Source of the DNA: Trema orientale
Taxonomy: Eukaryota; Streptophyta; Magnoliopsida; Rosales; Cannabaceae
NCBI GenBank assembly: GCA_002914845.1
Contig: JXTC01000467.1
Location: 140,326 to 204,325, forward strand
Direction of reading: 5' to 3'
Length of the DNA: 64,000 bases
Of the stretch, positions 36,480-48,533 are shown piece after piece. The notes beneath the pieces were generated by a model that saw only the letters and a program-made list of their open reading frames with translations, searched no databases and was not told the DNA's origin. How positions within the stretch are numbered: the stretch's first letter is position 1; every line of letters starts with the position of its first letter. The position numbers and the translations under genes were made by a program.

Positions 36480-36910
36480 TGACAAAAATGGATGGAGGAA
36501 AAATGAGAAAAGAAAAATAGAAAAGCGACACTTTTCTTTATAAAAAAAAAGGGATTAAAAAATTAAAAAAGAGACAAAATTCCCCTTTTTAAGATAAAAA
36601 AATACAATTTTCTTTTCTTAAAAATAAAAGAAAAAAAGAATTAGAACATAAAAAAAAATGAGAAAAATAGATGGAGGAAAAGAGTTAAATGAGAAAAGAA
36701 AATAGAAAAGGGATACTTTTTTTTTAGAAAAAGAAAAAGTATAAAAAGGATCAAAAGTAAACTAAAAAAGAGGCGATAAAAAAAATACATTTTCCTTTTC
36801 TTAAAAATATTAAAGAAAAAAAGAATTAGAACATGCTTTTTTTTTTAAGAAAAAGAAAAAGTATAAAAAGGATCAAAAGTAAACTAAAAAAGAGACGAAA
36901 ATATTTTTTT
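36480..36910. repeat. A-rich minisatellite, about three ~115-bp units
   Basis: The block GTATAAAAAGGATCAAAAGT followed by AAACTAAAAAAGAG appears at 36738 and 36859. AAAGAATTAGAACAT recurs at 36635 and 36818, after TTTTCTTTTCTTAAAAATA-type sequence. Unit lengths vary. Confidence 0.7.
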
Positions 36911-36943
36911 AAAGAAAATAAGATAGGGTTAAAAAAGATAAGC

Positions 36944-37014
36944 AAACATGCAAAGACTTGAACCTTAATAGTAAGGACAAAAGAGACCAAGCCAACCAAC
37001 AGAACCAACAATGC
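36944..37014 (-). mobile_element. tRNA-like SINE head (minus strand)
   Basis: The reverse complement reads GCATTGTTGGTTCTGTTGGT...TTAAGGTTCAAGTCTTTGC, with an A-box-like segment and a B-box-like GGTTCAAGTC about 40 bp apart. There is no clear tail. Confidence 0.35.
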
Positions 37015-38039
37015 TTTTAGTTAGTTTGGTGCACTTCTTTTATATAGAAATTTTCACAGTGAAAAAAATGGTTTTATTATGAAAATACCAACGCACTCTT
37101 ACGTGTACGCATAATTGAAAAAAAAAATGATATTTTTCAAAGATTGTCATACAAAAATAAATGTTATGGGCCGGGTTGTATAATTATTTATTTGTCTAAA
37201 TGTAGTAGCCCATGTCAATTTCCCAAAGAGAAAACCCCAGGCTCCAAATAGAAGTCCATCACTTGGCCCAAAATTATGTACTGTCAGGTATGCATTACAA
37301 ACAGGCCCAAAATTTATGTAGTGCTTGGACTCTGGAAGTGAACCGGACTTGACTAATTTGGGCCCAAACGATATTTTTAGTTTTTACGACTACTTTTTCA
37401 AAATGGTTTTTTAGGATTGTCGCACTAACGACGAGTAGTCATTATATTAATATTCGGTGGCCACAATACTTACGACTTTCAGTAATATTGTGACAATTCT
37501 AAAAAGATCACATTCTACAAAAATATGCATCGAAAAATTGTTTCTTTCCCCCTAAAATACTACTAATCAGGCACGTTTCTCTTTAGACTATATTAGGCAA
37601 AAAAGAGGAAAAGAGGAAAAGAGGAAAAGGGTTCTTAGAGAAATACATATTTAAAATGCCAAAAATGGAGAAATCTCGGATGACCTAATGTATTAGAAAA
37701 GTTCCGGACTGGTTACCACAAGTTTTTTTGACAAATTCTATGTAATTTGACTAGTTACCTAAAATACCCTGGTAAAAGTTGTATCTTTCTAAACCAAACT
37801 GATGAAAATTGGTATTCTTTCTTTAAAAAATATAAATTCAAGAGTATTCACTAAAAATGATAGGGGCGATATTTTTCAATTGTTTTTGAAATTTTACTGC
37901 ATAAAATCAAATTTCGTCAAAAAGAAATTAGGCTGAGAGTTGCTATTGGGTTTGTGTTTTTATTTTTAGTAGTCTTTTTTTGTTTAAATAAAAATTGTTT
38001 TGTAGCATCTTTTATTGTTGAACATCCACTTTTCCCTCT

Positions 38040-38400
38040 TTTTCTTACAATATCTTTTACCTTTTATTTCATATATTGTGTGAAAACTATGGATGTTAAT
38101 TTATGTTGTTGTGTCATAATCGTATCGTGTTAAGATATATTTGTAATGAGAAAAATGGTAAACTTGAATACGACACATTTAAACTTCTTGTTAGCATATA
38201 TGAACACAGGCAGGCACGACTTGTATGATATATATATATATATATATATAAGAAACATGCGCCCGACACACTTAACACATTATTTAAATATGTTATATTC
38301 AAATTGTGTTTAACCTGACATGACTTGTTAACCTAGTTATCTTTTGACCTGATTCGTTGTACCCAATTCAACCTTTTAATTTTAAGTATGTCATATTTAG
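38040..38400. mobile_element. Degenerate CGTGTCGTG-type element
   Basis: Motifs such as CATAATCGTATCGTGTT, AATACGACACATTTAAAC, GCCCGACACACTTAACAC and TTAACCTGACATGACTTGTT resemble the interior of the hAT-type MITE at 43375. A (TA)n run sits at 38228-38250. Ends cannot be placed. Confidence 0.35.
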
Positions 38401-38539
38401 TTCAACTTAACATAACTTATTAATTGACTTACTATCTTTTAAGAAACATTTTATTAAATATGCACCATAATAGTTCTAATTACACGCTCCCCTCAATAAA
38501 ATTTGTAAATCTATGTCCATATGACAAGAATACCCCTGA

Positions 38540-38830
38540 AAGCATAGTTTTCGTTTTGTAAAAAAAACACTCAGAAAAGCTGAAGAAATACGAGAAAGAC
38601 CCATCAATCTCTCCTAGTCTCTCATTTGTTTCTCAACCTAGATTTCATTTCAATCTCTCTCTGCAATGATTTCTCTCACATTCTCTCAAGATTTCTCGCT
38701 CAAATCTCACAGCCCACATTTTCCTAAAACCTCCTGCAATCATCTTTCTCAAAGGCTTTTCATCTCATGACTTCTTTCTGTAGCAAACGAAAGAGGGCTT
38801 TTTTGGGCAGTGGAGCAAACAACATCATAA
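38540..38830 (+). other. Orphan pyrimidine-rich leader-like stretch
   Basis: TCTCTC-rich sequence around ATGATTTCTCTCACATTC (38665) looks like a plant 5' UTR and start, but the frame stops after about 34 codons (TGA near 38769). It may be the 5' end of a dead gene or of a gene-carrying transposon, as similar leaders occur inside the inverted repeats at 17.9 and 25.1 kb. Confidence 0.3.
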
Positions 38831-38999
38831 ATATCAAAGTCAATCATTAATCATATTAAACAGATCAACTTGATTTTGATATATTAATTTAATCATATTA
38901 AACAGATCAATTTGATTTTGATATATTTTTTTTGTGTTTAATCATGTTTATTATGTTTTAACCAAATCTGTTTAAGAAAAACCTAAATCCGTTAATTAC

Positions 39000-39450
39000 A
39001 TGTGGATTTCAAATTTTGTGTTATATACCAGTGCGGTGCCACCAAAGCTCCCTCCACCCAAGCTTTTAGTCTGTATATCAGATCGGTATAGTATGTCTGT
39101 GTAATTATTCTGTCTGGTCAGTCTGCATTCCAGCTTAGTCAGGCTGCATTCCAGCCTNAGTTAGCATATGGATCAAAAAATTTGGAAGACTGCATGCGGT
39201 CAGTCCTCTACTGTGCTATAAATTCTGGACAGTGTGTCTTCGGCACCGTGGGACTCTCTCCTGGAGTGTGGTTGGGGTTTTTGAGCACTGGTCCGAGCCT
39301 AAATGTTCGTTCAATTGCTTTGCGTGGTTTTCCCATGTGTTTTAAGCGTTGTTTGCTTGTGTACCCTTCTTTTCAGAGCGCAGGCACAGCTACATTTTTA
39401 TCCCCCCACAGCCTACTAGTCCTTCAACATCGTCTGAGTTCTAAATATTA
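39000..39450. other. Less AT-rich segment of unknown origin with one undetermined base
   Basis: The composition is clearly higher in G+C than the surrounding DNA. A 17-bp motif, TCTGCATTCCAGCTTAGTC, is repeated imperfectly just before the n at 39158. The stretch has a promoter-like TATAAATTC (39219) and a short open frame 39182-39451 with no recognisable domain. A retrotransposon LTR fragment or captured exon are possible; I do not recognise it. Confidence 0.4.
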
Positions 39451-40389
39451 AATTCAGCTACTACTTCAGGATTAACTATTTTAGGAACTACTTATACTTG
39501 AAAACTCTCCAAGCATGAGGCAAGAATAGATGAGATTTATGCTTGTCTTAAGCCACTCTGAGAAATTATTATCTATTAGGATTGGTGGAGTGACAAATAT
39601 GTGATTAAAAAAATAATCTATTAATAAATAGGATTACAAATGCTGTACGATAATTAAATTGCACTTCACATCAGATTTTTTTTTTCCTTCTTTTTTTTTT
39701 TTTTTGTTTTATTGGAAAAGAACTTTGCATCAGATTTAAATCAGAAAAAAGTCAGGTGAAAGAAATCCATTTAAAATCATACGAAAATATAATGACACAG
39801 AAATACGTACTATTAGTAGAAACATTTATTTTGTCTTAAAACTATCAAATTCTCCTTAAATTTCGCGATGCTTTGTCTTTCTTATTTAGTTTTCGTTTTC
39901 AAAAAATATATAATTAGGTATTTAATCAATAAAAAAGAAGAGCGTCTCCTTTAAAAAAAACGGAAGAAAGAAAGAGAAAAACCCGTAAACCAGACCGACC
40001 CAGATATTGGTACTCTAAAATTAAGCAAATATTGAGTAAAATATTAATATCAGTGGAAATTTCGGAAAAAAAATAAAAGACAGACGAAAATATTATTTAA
40101 AATATAAAAAATGAAAAGAATGTTTATCATAATTAAAAACCAGAAACAATTGTGGCATTTATCATAAATACATGAATTGAGTAGAAAAATATGATGAAAA
40201 TAAAAAAAATAAATATAACCGGTAGAGTTAGAACCATTAAAAACAAGTCATATATACAATAAATATATAATATATATAAAATATTTTTTTATACGAGTAA
40301 TATTTATAGCAGTTGGCGTGTAGCTCTATAGGATACGGCAGCTAGGTTTCTAATACTTTTACCTATAAAAAAATAAAAAAAAATACGGA

Positions 40390-40690
40390 AGTCAGGTTTT
40401 TTTTCAAATTTTCGTATGACTTTTATTAGAAAAATATCACTTTTTAATATTTTTTTTAGAAAAATATCATTTTTAAAATAGTTACTGGTTACTAGTTTCT
40501 GAAAACTAGATACCAGTTATATACTAGTTATAAATACATTTAGTTACCAGAAACTAATTAACGGTTACTAGTTACAATTTCAAGAAATAGTATTTTTCTA
40601 AATATTTTTTTAAAATGGTATTTTCCAAATAAAAACTATACCGCACCTTAAAAAAATGCTAACCAGTATTTTTCCAATTTTTTTTTTAGA
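40390..40690. repeat. AT-rich inverted repeat around a GTTACT array (copy 1)
   Basis: TTAGAAAAATATCACTTTTT on the left is mirrored by AGTATTTTTCTAAATATTTT and GGTATTTTCC on the right. The core (40478-40580) repeats GTTACTGGTTACTAGTTTC, ACCAGTTATATACTAGTTAT, TTACCAGAAACTA and GGTTACTAGTTAC. Confidence 0.65.
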
Positions 40691-40724
40691 AAATACCGTG
40701 TAATGTCTAATTTCCCTCATTATT

Positions 40725-41150
40725 TTGGGCTTATTACAAAAATCCAGGCCTAAAGTACCAAAATTTGAAAAATCCCGAATGGACTGATTTTTTTTTTAAA
40801 TCCCGATTTGATTTAGAAAAATATCACTTTTTAAAAGTATTATTACAAAAATAACACTTTTAAAAAATATTTAGAAAAATACTATTTTTTTCAAAATTGA
40901 TATTTTTTAATGGTACTCGAGACAATCAGTTAGGTTACTTAGAGTAACCAATTCAGTTACTTAAAATAACTGTTCAAATTACCTCAGGTAACTCAACTAG
41001 TTACCTTAAGTATCTCATTAATTAATAAAAAGTGGTATTTTTCTAAATATTTTGAAAAGTGATATTTTTATAATTAAATTTGGAATTTTTCAGAACAATT
41101 TTAAATTCTGGGATTTTTCAATTTTTTTTGTAAAAAATCAAATTTCCTCC
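40725..41150. repeat. AT-rich inverted repeat around a GTTACT array (copy 2)
   Basis: The left arm runs TTGAAAAATCCCGAA...TTTAGAAAAATATCACTTTT...TTTAGAAAAATACTATTTTT. The right arm is its inverse (GTGGTATTTTTCTAAATATT, AAAAGTGATATTTTTATAAT, GGGATTTTTCAA). The core (40915-41010) repeats CAGTTAGGTTACTTAGAGTAACCAATTC-like palindromes. Confidence 0.7.
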
Positions 41151-43374
41151 ATTATTTTCTACAAAGCCTCCATAAACTAGAAATAATAAAAAAGGAGTCT
41201 TCTTTACTGTCTATAGAAACTAATCTTGCATTCTTATATATTGAGAATATTACAAGACCACGAAGTGTAAGTTTGAGAAATCTGTTCGCAACACCCACAT
41301 ATTCATTCTTTTGTGTTCGAAGCTTAAATTGAAAGATCATAATTTAAAAGACATAAAAACTAAGATTTGCTGATAAACTTCAAGATATATGATATCTCGT
41401 TTATTCTATTAATTTTTTGTTTTCTATGAATTAATACTATGCATTCATCAAATCAATTGTTTTGAGAAAAATTTTGAAAGTTCATAGACCAATCTTCTGC
41501 TAGAAATACGATTTCAAAACCATCAATTGGAAAATATAAGTTGTCATACATTTATATATTATGTATTAGATGTGTAAAAAGTTGTAAAATTGTTATACTT
41601 TCAAAAATTATGGATTTTCATTTTTTTTTCTTCAGTTCCAAAATTTCTCTGAAATTTTCCGAAAATTTGGAAATTACATTATGAATTCCCAATATTGATA
41701 TTTTTACTGAAATTTTGCAATATTTACTGATATTTTTCCAAAATATTTCTAAAATTTTTTTTACCTCTAAATATATTTCGGCAAATTTTTTGTTCTTGCC
41801 TGAAACTGATATGTCAAAAAGGCTAGTCAACCCATTTACATTTTTTTATGTTTCAGTATTCCAACAACCAAATTTGAATCCAATTCGCTAAACTCAATTG
41901 AACTTCATCTTAAATAAAAATGTTGAATACAAAATTGAACCACACATAACCAAATTTGCAGTGGTTGGTTCTCAGTTCCCTCTCCTCTAATCCAAAATCC
42001 GAACCCTAATTTCTTTTTTTTTTTTTTTTTACTTGGTGGAGTAGGGTTTGAAATCAAGATCCAAAGAAAATGTAATTACTACCAACTTATATCTGCTACT
42101 ATGAATTTACCCTACTTTAGTCACTATCTATTACCAACTATTGTTTAATCCGAGTAGTGTGACAATAGGCATGAGAATACAAAAAAAAGAAGCAATTCAT
42201 AGAATAAAAAAAGTTGAGGATCACAGCAAGACCCTTTTACTTTTTGTCCAAGAAGACGTGGCCAATTTGACAAGCTCTAGTTTACTCCACGGAATGGGGC
42301 GTAGTCGCGTGGACTAAGTTTATACAATCAAAACAAACGTGATTCACTTCCAACCCATCTGTACAGATCAACACGCGTGAGGCTGCTGAGTTCGGCCCGT
42401 GAGTCAGTCTAGGACAGTAGGACTCCATCAACCTTGCATCATCCACCTACTAGTAAAATGTTCCAACCAAAAGTGATGGTTAATTATAGTTTTTTTTTTC
42501 AAAAACAAAAAGGCGAAAAATTCCAAGCAAATGGAAAAACTTGCTTGGAATTACAAAAGTACAAATTAATAAAGAAAAATTGAAAAATAAAAAACTTTTA
42601 ATGTGAAAAATAGGGAATAATAAAATGATCCTCTATAGTTTAGAATTTTTACATGTTAGACTTTTTTGTTTCCAAAATTGTATAGTTATACCTTCAACTC
42701 TTAACTTCTTGCAATCTAAGCTCTTATAAGGATATTTTCAACCCACTCCTCTATTTTGGTATCATTTTTACTCAATTTTGGAATAATTTTCACGTCAAAT
42801 AGTAACTTTATATTCAACCTATTACTCTATTTCTAACACCAAAGAGGAATATTCCTAGTATATTCTTTTTTATCTACCTTTTATGTGGCTTTTTTCTAAA
42901 ACTACTCTATTTATCTATTTCACCAATAATGCCCACATAAAAAAAATTCACGTATTGATCCAATAATATAATTTATTATTTAACAAAGTTGTAGAAACTA
43001 ATAGATTAATAAATTATATTTGATTAACTAAAATTATCAATTTTAATGATTAACATATTATTTAAAAAGCAAAATTACATTAAGAAATTTTTACAATGAG
43101 CCCAAAACATTACATTTAATAATTAAACATAAACACAAATGTAAAAAATAGATGTTCACAAAAAAATGTGAAAAATAGATATTGATGTGAAAAAAAGGGA
43201 CATAAAAAGGAAGATTTTATTTGTTGGTAGCAAAAAGTTATTAATTTTGGCCGAAATTATGCAAGTATGGTCAAAACTAAAAAAAATTATTATTCATTTA
43301 TGGCATTTTTGCAAAAATATAAAAGAGTTAAAAAAATACAAAAATAGCATTTATGAACAGTACGATGCCAATAC

Positions 43375-43964
43375 TAGGGCTGGTAATTTTCTACACGACG
43401 CGACGATACGACTCGAAAACGACACAAAATAAACGGGATTGGGTGACCAATTTAATTTTCGTGTCAATTTCGCGTTGACACGTATAATACGTACAATAAA
43501 CAGGTGGGTTTCGGGTTAACCCGCTTAACACGAAAATGACCCATGTAACCCGTTTAATTAAACGTGTCGTTTTCGTGTCGTGTCAACACGACACTTATAC
43601 AACACATTTATTAATAAACATGATTTTGATTAATTCTAAGCATATTTATAGGAGTAAAATTAAATTAAGTAGTGCATAATCGTGTTAAATTAGAATAATC
43701 GTGTCAATTTTGAATAATCGTGTCAAACGGGTCATAATATGACACATGATTTATTAAACGGGTTATACGTATCGTGTCGTATTACACGTGTATTAATCGT
43801 GTTGTGTTCGGGTTTAAATTTGACACGTTTATTAATCGTATCGTGTTCGGGTTTAAATTTTTGACACGTTTATTAATCGTGTCGTGTTCGGGTTAAGTGT
43901 TACCATGTCGTGTCGTAATCGTGTCGACCCGAACACGATACGATAATACGAATTGCCAGCCCTA
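43375..43964. mobile_element. hAT-type MITE, 590 bp, with 8-bp target duplication
   Basis: The ends are inverted: TAGGGCTGGTAATT on the left and, reversed, TAGGGCTGGCAATT on the right. The 8 bases outside, GCCAATAC (43367-43374) and GCTAATAC (43965-43972), match at 7 of 8. TIRs of TAGGG-TGG type and an 8-bp duplication are hAT hallmarks. The interior is a dense array of CGTGTCGTG, ACACGAC and TTCGGGTTAA motifs in both orientations, without coding capacity. Confidence 0.88.
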
Positions 43965-45004
43965 GCTAATACTGGCGTGACACTGTTCTTCAGTGGACCA
44001 AAACACCAAATTGGAATTCAAAAATAGCGCTGGATTAGGCCAAGACCTAGCGCCAAAACCATATTTCCCACACCATTTTTTGCGTGGGTTGGAGAAGGCC
44101 TAAAAAGAGATAATGACACAGAAATACACTGATTTTGATTTTTTTATAAAAGCTAACTTAATTTTTGAATTCTGCAATATAATACATGACATTTAATATT
44201 CCTGTAAATTTGCACTCTTAGTGAGTTAAAAGACAGAAATACCCCTCACTAATTTATTAAAAATATTTAATTATCAGAAAATATTTTTATAAATTTTTTA
44301 ACCCTTCCATTAAAAAAAAAAAAAAGAAACGAGTAATCGAGCAAGATGTAAAACAAGTTAACAAGGCATACCATCATCCCTTTTACTAATAAAACAAGTT
44401 AATTAGGCATCGCAGGGTACAAATTTATAGTGATCTCAATATCTAGGTATTATTTCCGGAATTCAAAAGTGATATTATTTTATACAGTAACAAAATCAAC
44501 CCTTATGACATGCATGTTTCTAATGAGCAGTTTGCATAAAATTATTCTTTCAAAAACATAAGAGAAGGGATAAATTTTGTTAATTTATTACCTTTCATAT
44601 ATTTTGAGAATTGATTTACGATAAATTCTTTCTCACCATTATCTTTTTCTTTTTTTTTCTTTTTTTGAAAGGGTTACATTAACAAATTTTGATGGTATCA
44701 AATTGTCATTATTGAAAATATGTGGTAAATTTAAGAATAAAGGCGAAATGAAGAGGATAAAAATGTAAAATATATAAAATAAAAAAAATTGTAAATAGAG
44801 AAAGAAAGAGCTTGTTAAAAAAAAAAAAAAGTTTAAGGAGCTGGCATCTCCTGCTTTCGCTGCTGCTTCCCGGTAGATTCCTTTTCCTCTGGTTGCTCTG
44901 CTCTTCATTCATATATTCCACAACACAACACAACATAACCAGCTGCCTCTCCTCCAATAATCACTTCTCTACTATTACCCATTTATACCCAATATACCAG
45001 TACA

Positions 45005-47886
45005 ATGACGGCTTCAGCTTCATCTGCTGAAAACGCTCCACACGACAGGTTAAACTTCTCTCTCTATATATATTTTTTTATTAATTTTTGGGTATTCGAG
45101 AGTATAAGATTATCCCATATTATTTTTAGAATGGATTATTTTAATCTAATCTAATTCTTCTCATATGCATGAGATTAATTTAATCTAATACAGTCTCATC
45201 GAATTATTTTAATCTAATCTAATTCTTCTCATACGCACGAAATTAATTTAATCTAATACAGTCTCATTTCTATCCCCCGCATTTCAAACGTGACCTTATA
45301 GTTTAGTATTATGCTTTGTTTGGTTCTTATTGCATGTAGTTATTCTGTAACATTTTGTAAGGGTCCAATGAACGAGATTCTCTGTTTCATATCTAGTAAT
45401 TGAGTTTTCAGATGATCCATTTCATAATTGTCTTAGAATATGGTTTTGCTGACATTCATAACTCAGTTTAAGAGTTGTCCTAAAACATCTAAGGAAATTG
45501 ATATTCAGGGCAGACCAGTGCGTACCCAGATTATCTCTTTAGCTTTTACATTTTGTTTGGTCCACCCAATCAAAATTTTGACAGCGTTGACTTAAGAATA
45601 AAAATATTCAACAAGAGTTAAGTTACTTAACATTTTGTATTTGCTCTAATTGAATAATGTTTAAAAAAAAAAAAAAAACGGATGGACAAAGAAAATAGAC
45701 CCAGAAGATGCTTCCAACAAGCTCAAGCTCTTGTATTGTATTATAAACTATACGAAGAATCTAAATTAATTTTATGTCCAATTCTGATATCTAATGAATT
45801 GATACAATATCATAATAAAAACTTAATTAAAAGCTAAAAATTACAAATATTGATTAGAAAATTTTTTTATTTTAAAATAATTTTATATCAATTCATTGGT
45901 TGAACATGAAATTGTGCACCCAAATTGGATAAAAGATTTGTGTCAGTGTTGTGATCTTATGTAGTATGAAAACAACGTCAATTTCTTTTACAATCAAATT
46001 GTACTCTCTGAAAGAAGCTAATGAAATTAAGTTTTTTTTTTTACCAAGTATTTACAATCTTAAATGTGTTTTTAAGAATTGGACATTGTCTAGAAGTATA
46101 TAGAATTAGAGAATTGTTACAGTTTAATTAACTGGGCTCCATTTTTTTTTTTTACTTTTTATCCTAATATCTTGTTCCTTTAATTTATTCTTTACCCGTT
46201 TAAATAATTTTCTCTTCAGCATGGTCATTGGATTCCTGTTTTTCTTTTTCAGTAGCTAACTTTTATAATTGCAGTTGAACCTCTACTTTTCCGAGTCAAT
46301 TTCATGCTTTGTTTTGTTCTTCCAAGTTAGGTCTTTCAATTGTTTGAGCATGAATACCATCATAGCTATACAGTATCTATAAAATGAAACATTATGCTTC
46401 TCTTTATATTTTATTACCTGTTTTAGTCTTTTCCAACTTCCACAGAGCACTTTCAGAGTGACATTTACTATTTATGTGTACTAAAAGAACATTCTACTCA
46501 ACTTTTGTAAAGCCACTACATTACCAGCAAAGCTTTGATGTTTTTTACCATATTGCATGACATTATTAACTCCAAAAACACTCCTTTGACTACATAATTG
46601 TGAGATGAGTTACTACTTTTGTACATTTTATAGCTGCATTCTTATTAAGATTACATGAGACAGAAATAGCTTCTTTTTTTTTTCATTTTTCTTTATCTAT
46701 TTATTTATTTATTTCTCTTATGTTAAACCAGCAAAACTTTGCTCTCTGGACTAGCTCCACTTGAAGCAGTACTATTTGATGTTGATGGAACTCTCTGTGA
46801 TTCAGATCCACTTCATCACCATGCTTTCCGGGAATTGCTTCTAGAAGTAAGACAATTTCTTTGACAAATGTTTCTGAGGCTACAATATATGTTTACATTC
46901 CAACTTGAGGCTGTCACTATAAACTGTTTTCTATAAGGAAATGTCTAATTTCTATGTCAACTTTAAATCTGTCAACAATAATGAACTTGACCCTTTATTC
47001 GATGAGGACTTAGCTATTCTTTACAGCCTGATACTTCCTTTAACTTAACAACATCGAGAAACATCAATTGCGGTAGATTAACATGACTCTGGTGTTGTTA
47101 ACAGATAGGTTATAATGGAGGAGTTCCCATTGATGAGGATTTCTTTATTGAGAATATAGCTGGGAAGCATAATGATGACATTGCCAGGGCAATCTTCCCC
47201 GATGATTTCGAACGAGGTCTAAAGCTTACAGAGGAGAAGGAAGTCGTGTTCCGCCGGTACATTTCACTCCTCACCTGCCTTGAATTTCTTTTAAAGTCCC
47301 ATCTAAATAGGTTCTTTGTTGGCATAACAGATTGGCATCAGAACAGTTGAAGCCCGTGGATGGCCTCTACGAATTGAAGAAATGGATCCAAGATCGTGGC
47401 CTAAAACGTGCTGCTGTTACAAATGCTCCAAGGCCAAATGCTGAACTCATGATCTCGCTTCTCGGGCTCTCAGACTTTTTCGATGCTGTCATTCTTGGAG
47501 ACGAGTGTGATCATGCCAAGCCACATCCAGAACCCTACTTGAAGGCCCTGGAAGTACTGAAGGCATCTAAGGATCACACTTTCATATTTGAGGTCTGCCT
47601 TCTTCTCGGACCACGGCTCTTTTTGATCAGTAGTTTGAGTTTATCCAAACTTTCATACATAATCAAGTTTTTTTTTTCCTCCTTTCTTACTTAGGACTCA
47701 GTCTCCGGGATAAAAGCTGGGGTAGCGGCTGGGATGCCGGTTGTTGGTATCACCACCCGAAACCAGGAACATTTACTGATGGAAGCAAAACCCACCTTAA
47801 TTGTAAAAGATTATGCTGATCCCAAATTGTGGGAGGCACTAGAAGAGCTTGATAAGAAAGGAAGTAATGCCACCAATGAAGGTTGA
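45005..47886 (+). CDS. SGPP: HAD-superfamily phosphosugar phosphatase, SGPP type (copy 1)
   Basis: Five exons join in frame: 45005-45048, 46732-46846, 47105-47256, 47331-47592, 47695-47886, giving 254 residues. All four HAD motifs are present: DVDGT (nucleophile Asp and acid/base Asp), the Thr of AVTNAPRPNA, Lys in HAKPHPEPYLKALE, and FEDSVSGIKAGVAAG with its acidic pair. The cap domain is inserted after motif I (DSDPLHHHAFRELL, then IAGKHNDD). The sequence follows Arabidopsis SGPP (At2g38740), a small cytosolic phosphatase acting on sugar phosphates; the precise substrate here is inference. A paralog with identical intron positions lies 6.8 kb downstream. Intron 1 is 1.7 kb and carries a ~70 bp tandem duplication. 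Confidence 0.95.
45130..45270. repeat. ~70-bp tandem duplication in SGPP copy 1 intron 1
   Basis: ATTATTTTAATCTAATCTAA through TTAATTTAATCTAATACAGT is present twice (about 45133-45197 and 45203-45268) with few differences. It is absent from intron 1 of copy 2. Confidence 0.85.
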
Positions 47887-48366
47887 AACACCTTTTATAT
47901 ATCTCAGTGAAATGATTAGACAAATTAAGTGGTGATCAGTTTTGAGTATAATAATTTTTTGAGGAGTAGCCTTTTGGTCCTCCCCCATTTAACTGTTTCA
48001 CCTATAAGATAATAAAGTATTCTTATTAATGACAAAAGTTATGTAGTAGCTTCATGTAGCTGCTTGGTATAGAAAGTATTCTAGTACAGTTATCTGCTTC
48101 ATCTTAATTTTGTTTCTGTCATTTTAAAGAATGAGCCAACTCTTAAAGGAAGGGTAGAATAAGTGGAAGTTCTTCCCATTGATTGTAGTCCTTTCTTTAT
48201 TTTTTTCCACAAATTTTAATATTAACAACACTTTAGAGACTCGGAGGAAGGGTTACAATACTTTTGGAAGGTTCTAAACACCAATAGGACAATATTTTAA
48301 GTTTGAGCAACTGACATAGAGCACCGGAACCAAAACCCGCTCCACCTCATTTACATTCCTAATTTT

Positions 48367-48533
48367 TTTTTTTTTTTTTAAAAAGTGGGACTTAACTAAT
48401 GATCACCACTTACTACAAATTAAAGGAAAATGACACACACACACACACTACCAAGGTTTGAACCCCTGACCCCCCCAAATACACACACACACAACCTTCA
48501 AACTTTGGACCAACTGAGCTAGCCCCAGTTGGC
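48367..48533 (-). mobile_element. tRNA-derived SINE, minus strand
   Basis: Read on the minus strand: CCAACTGGGGCTAGCTCAGT (A box TAGCTCAGTTGG), a GTGTGTGT stretch, GTCAGGGGTTCAAACCTTGG (B box GGTTCAAACC), a short body ending in AGTCCCACTTTTT and a poly-A tail. The target duplication TACATTCCTAATTTT is perfect at 48352-48366 and 48534-48548. It lies in the downstream part of the SGPP copy 1 duplicated block and is absent from copy 2. Confidence 0.9.

Larger units (their letters stand above)
31516..45004. other. 13.5 kb gene-free block of nested repeats
   Basis: No coding gene is supported between the expansin-like gene and the first SGPP copy. The open frames present are short, mostly run through A/T homopolymers or repeats, and lack recognisable motifs. 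The block instead holds MITEs (33175, 33417, 43375), SINE-like tRNA-derived segments (33615, 34630, 36944), palindromic tandem arrays (34738, 35860, 40390, 40725), a minisatellite (36480), an orphan leader-like stretch (38540), and a less AT-rich segment with an undetermined base (39158). 41580-41830 holds many short AATTTTCCGAAAATTT-like palindromes. Confidence 0.6.

Noticed and set aside
43375-43964. CRISPR-like or satellite interpretation of the CGTGTCGTG array
   Set aside because: Motifs are irregularly spaced and in both orientations inside clear TIRs and target duplications, so a hAT-type MITE explains it.
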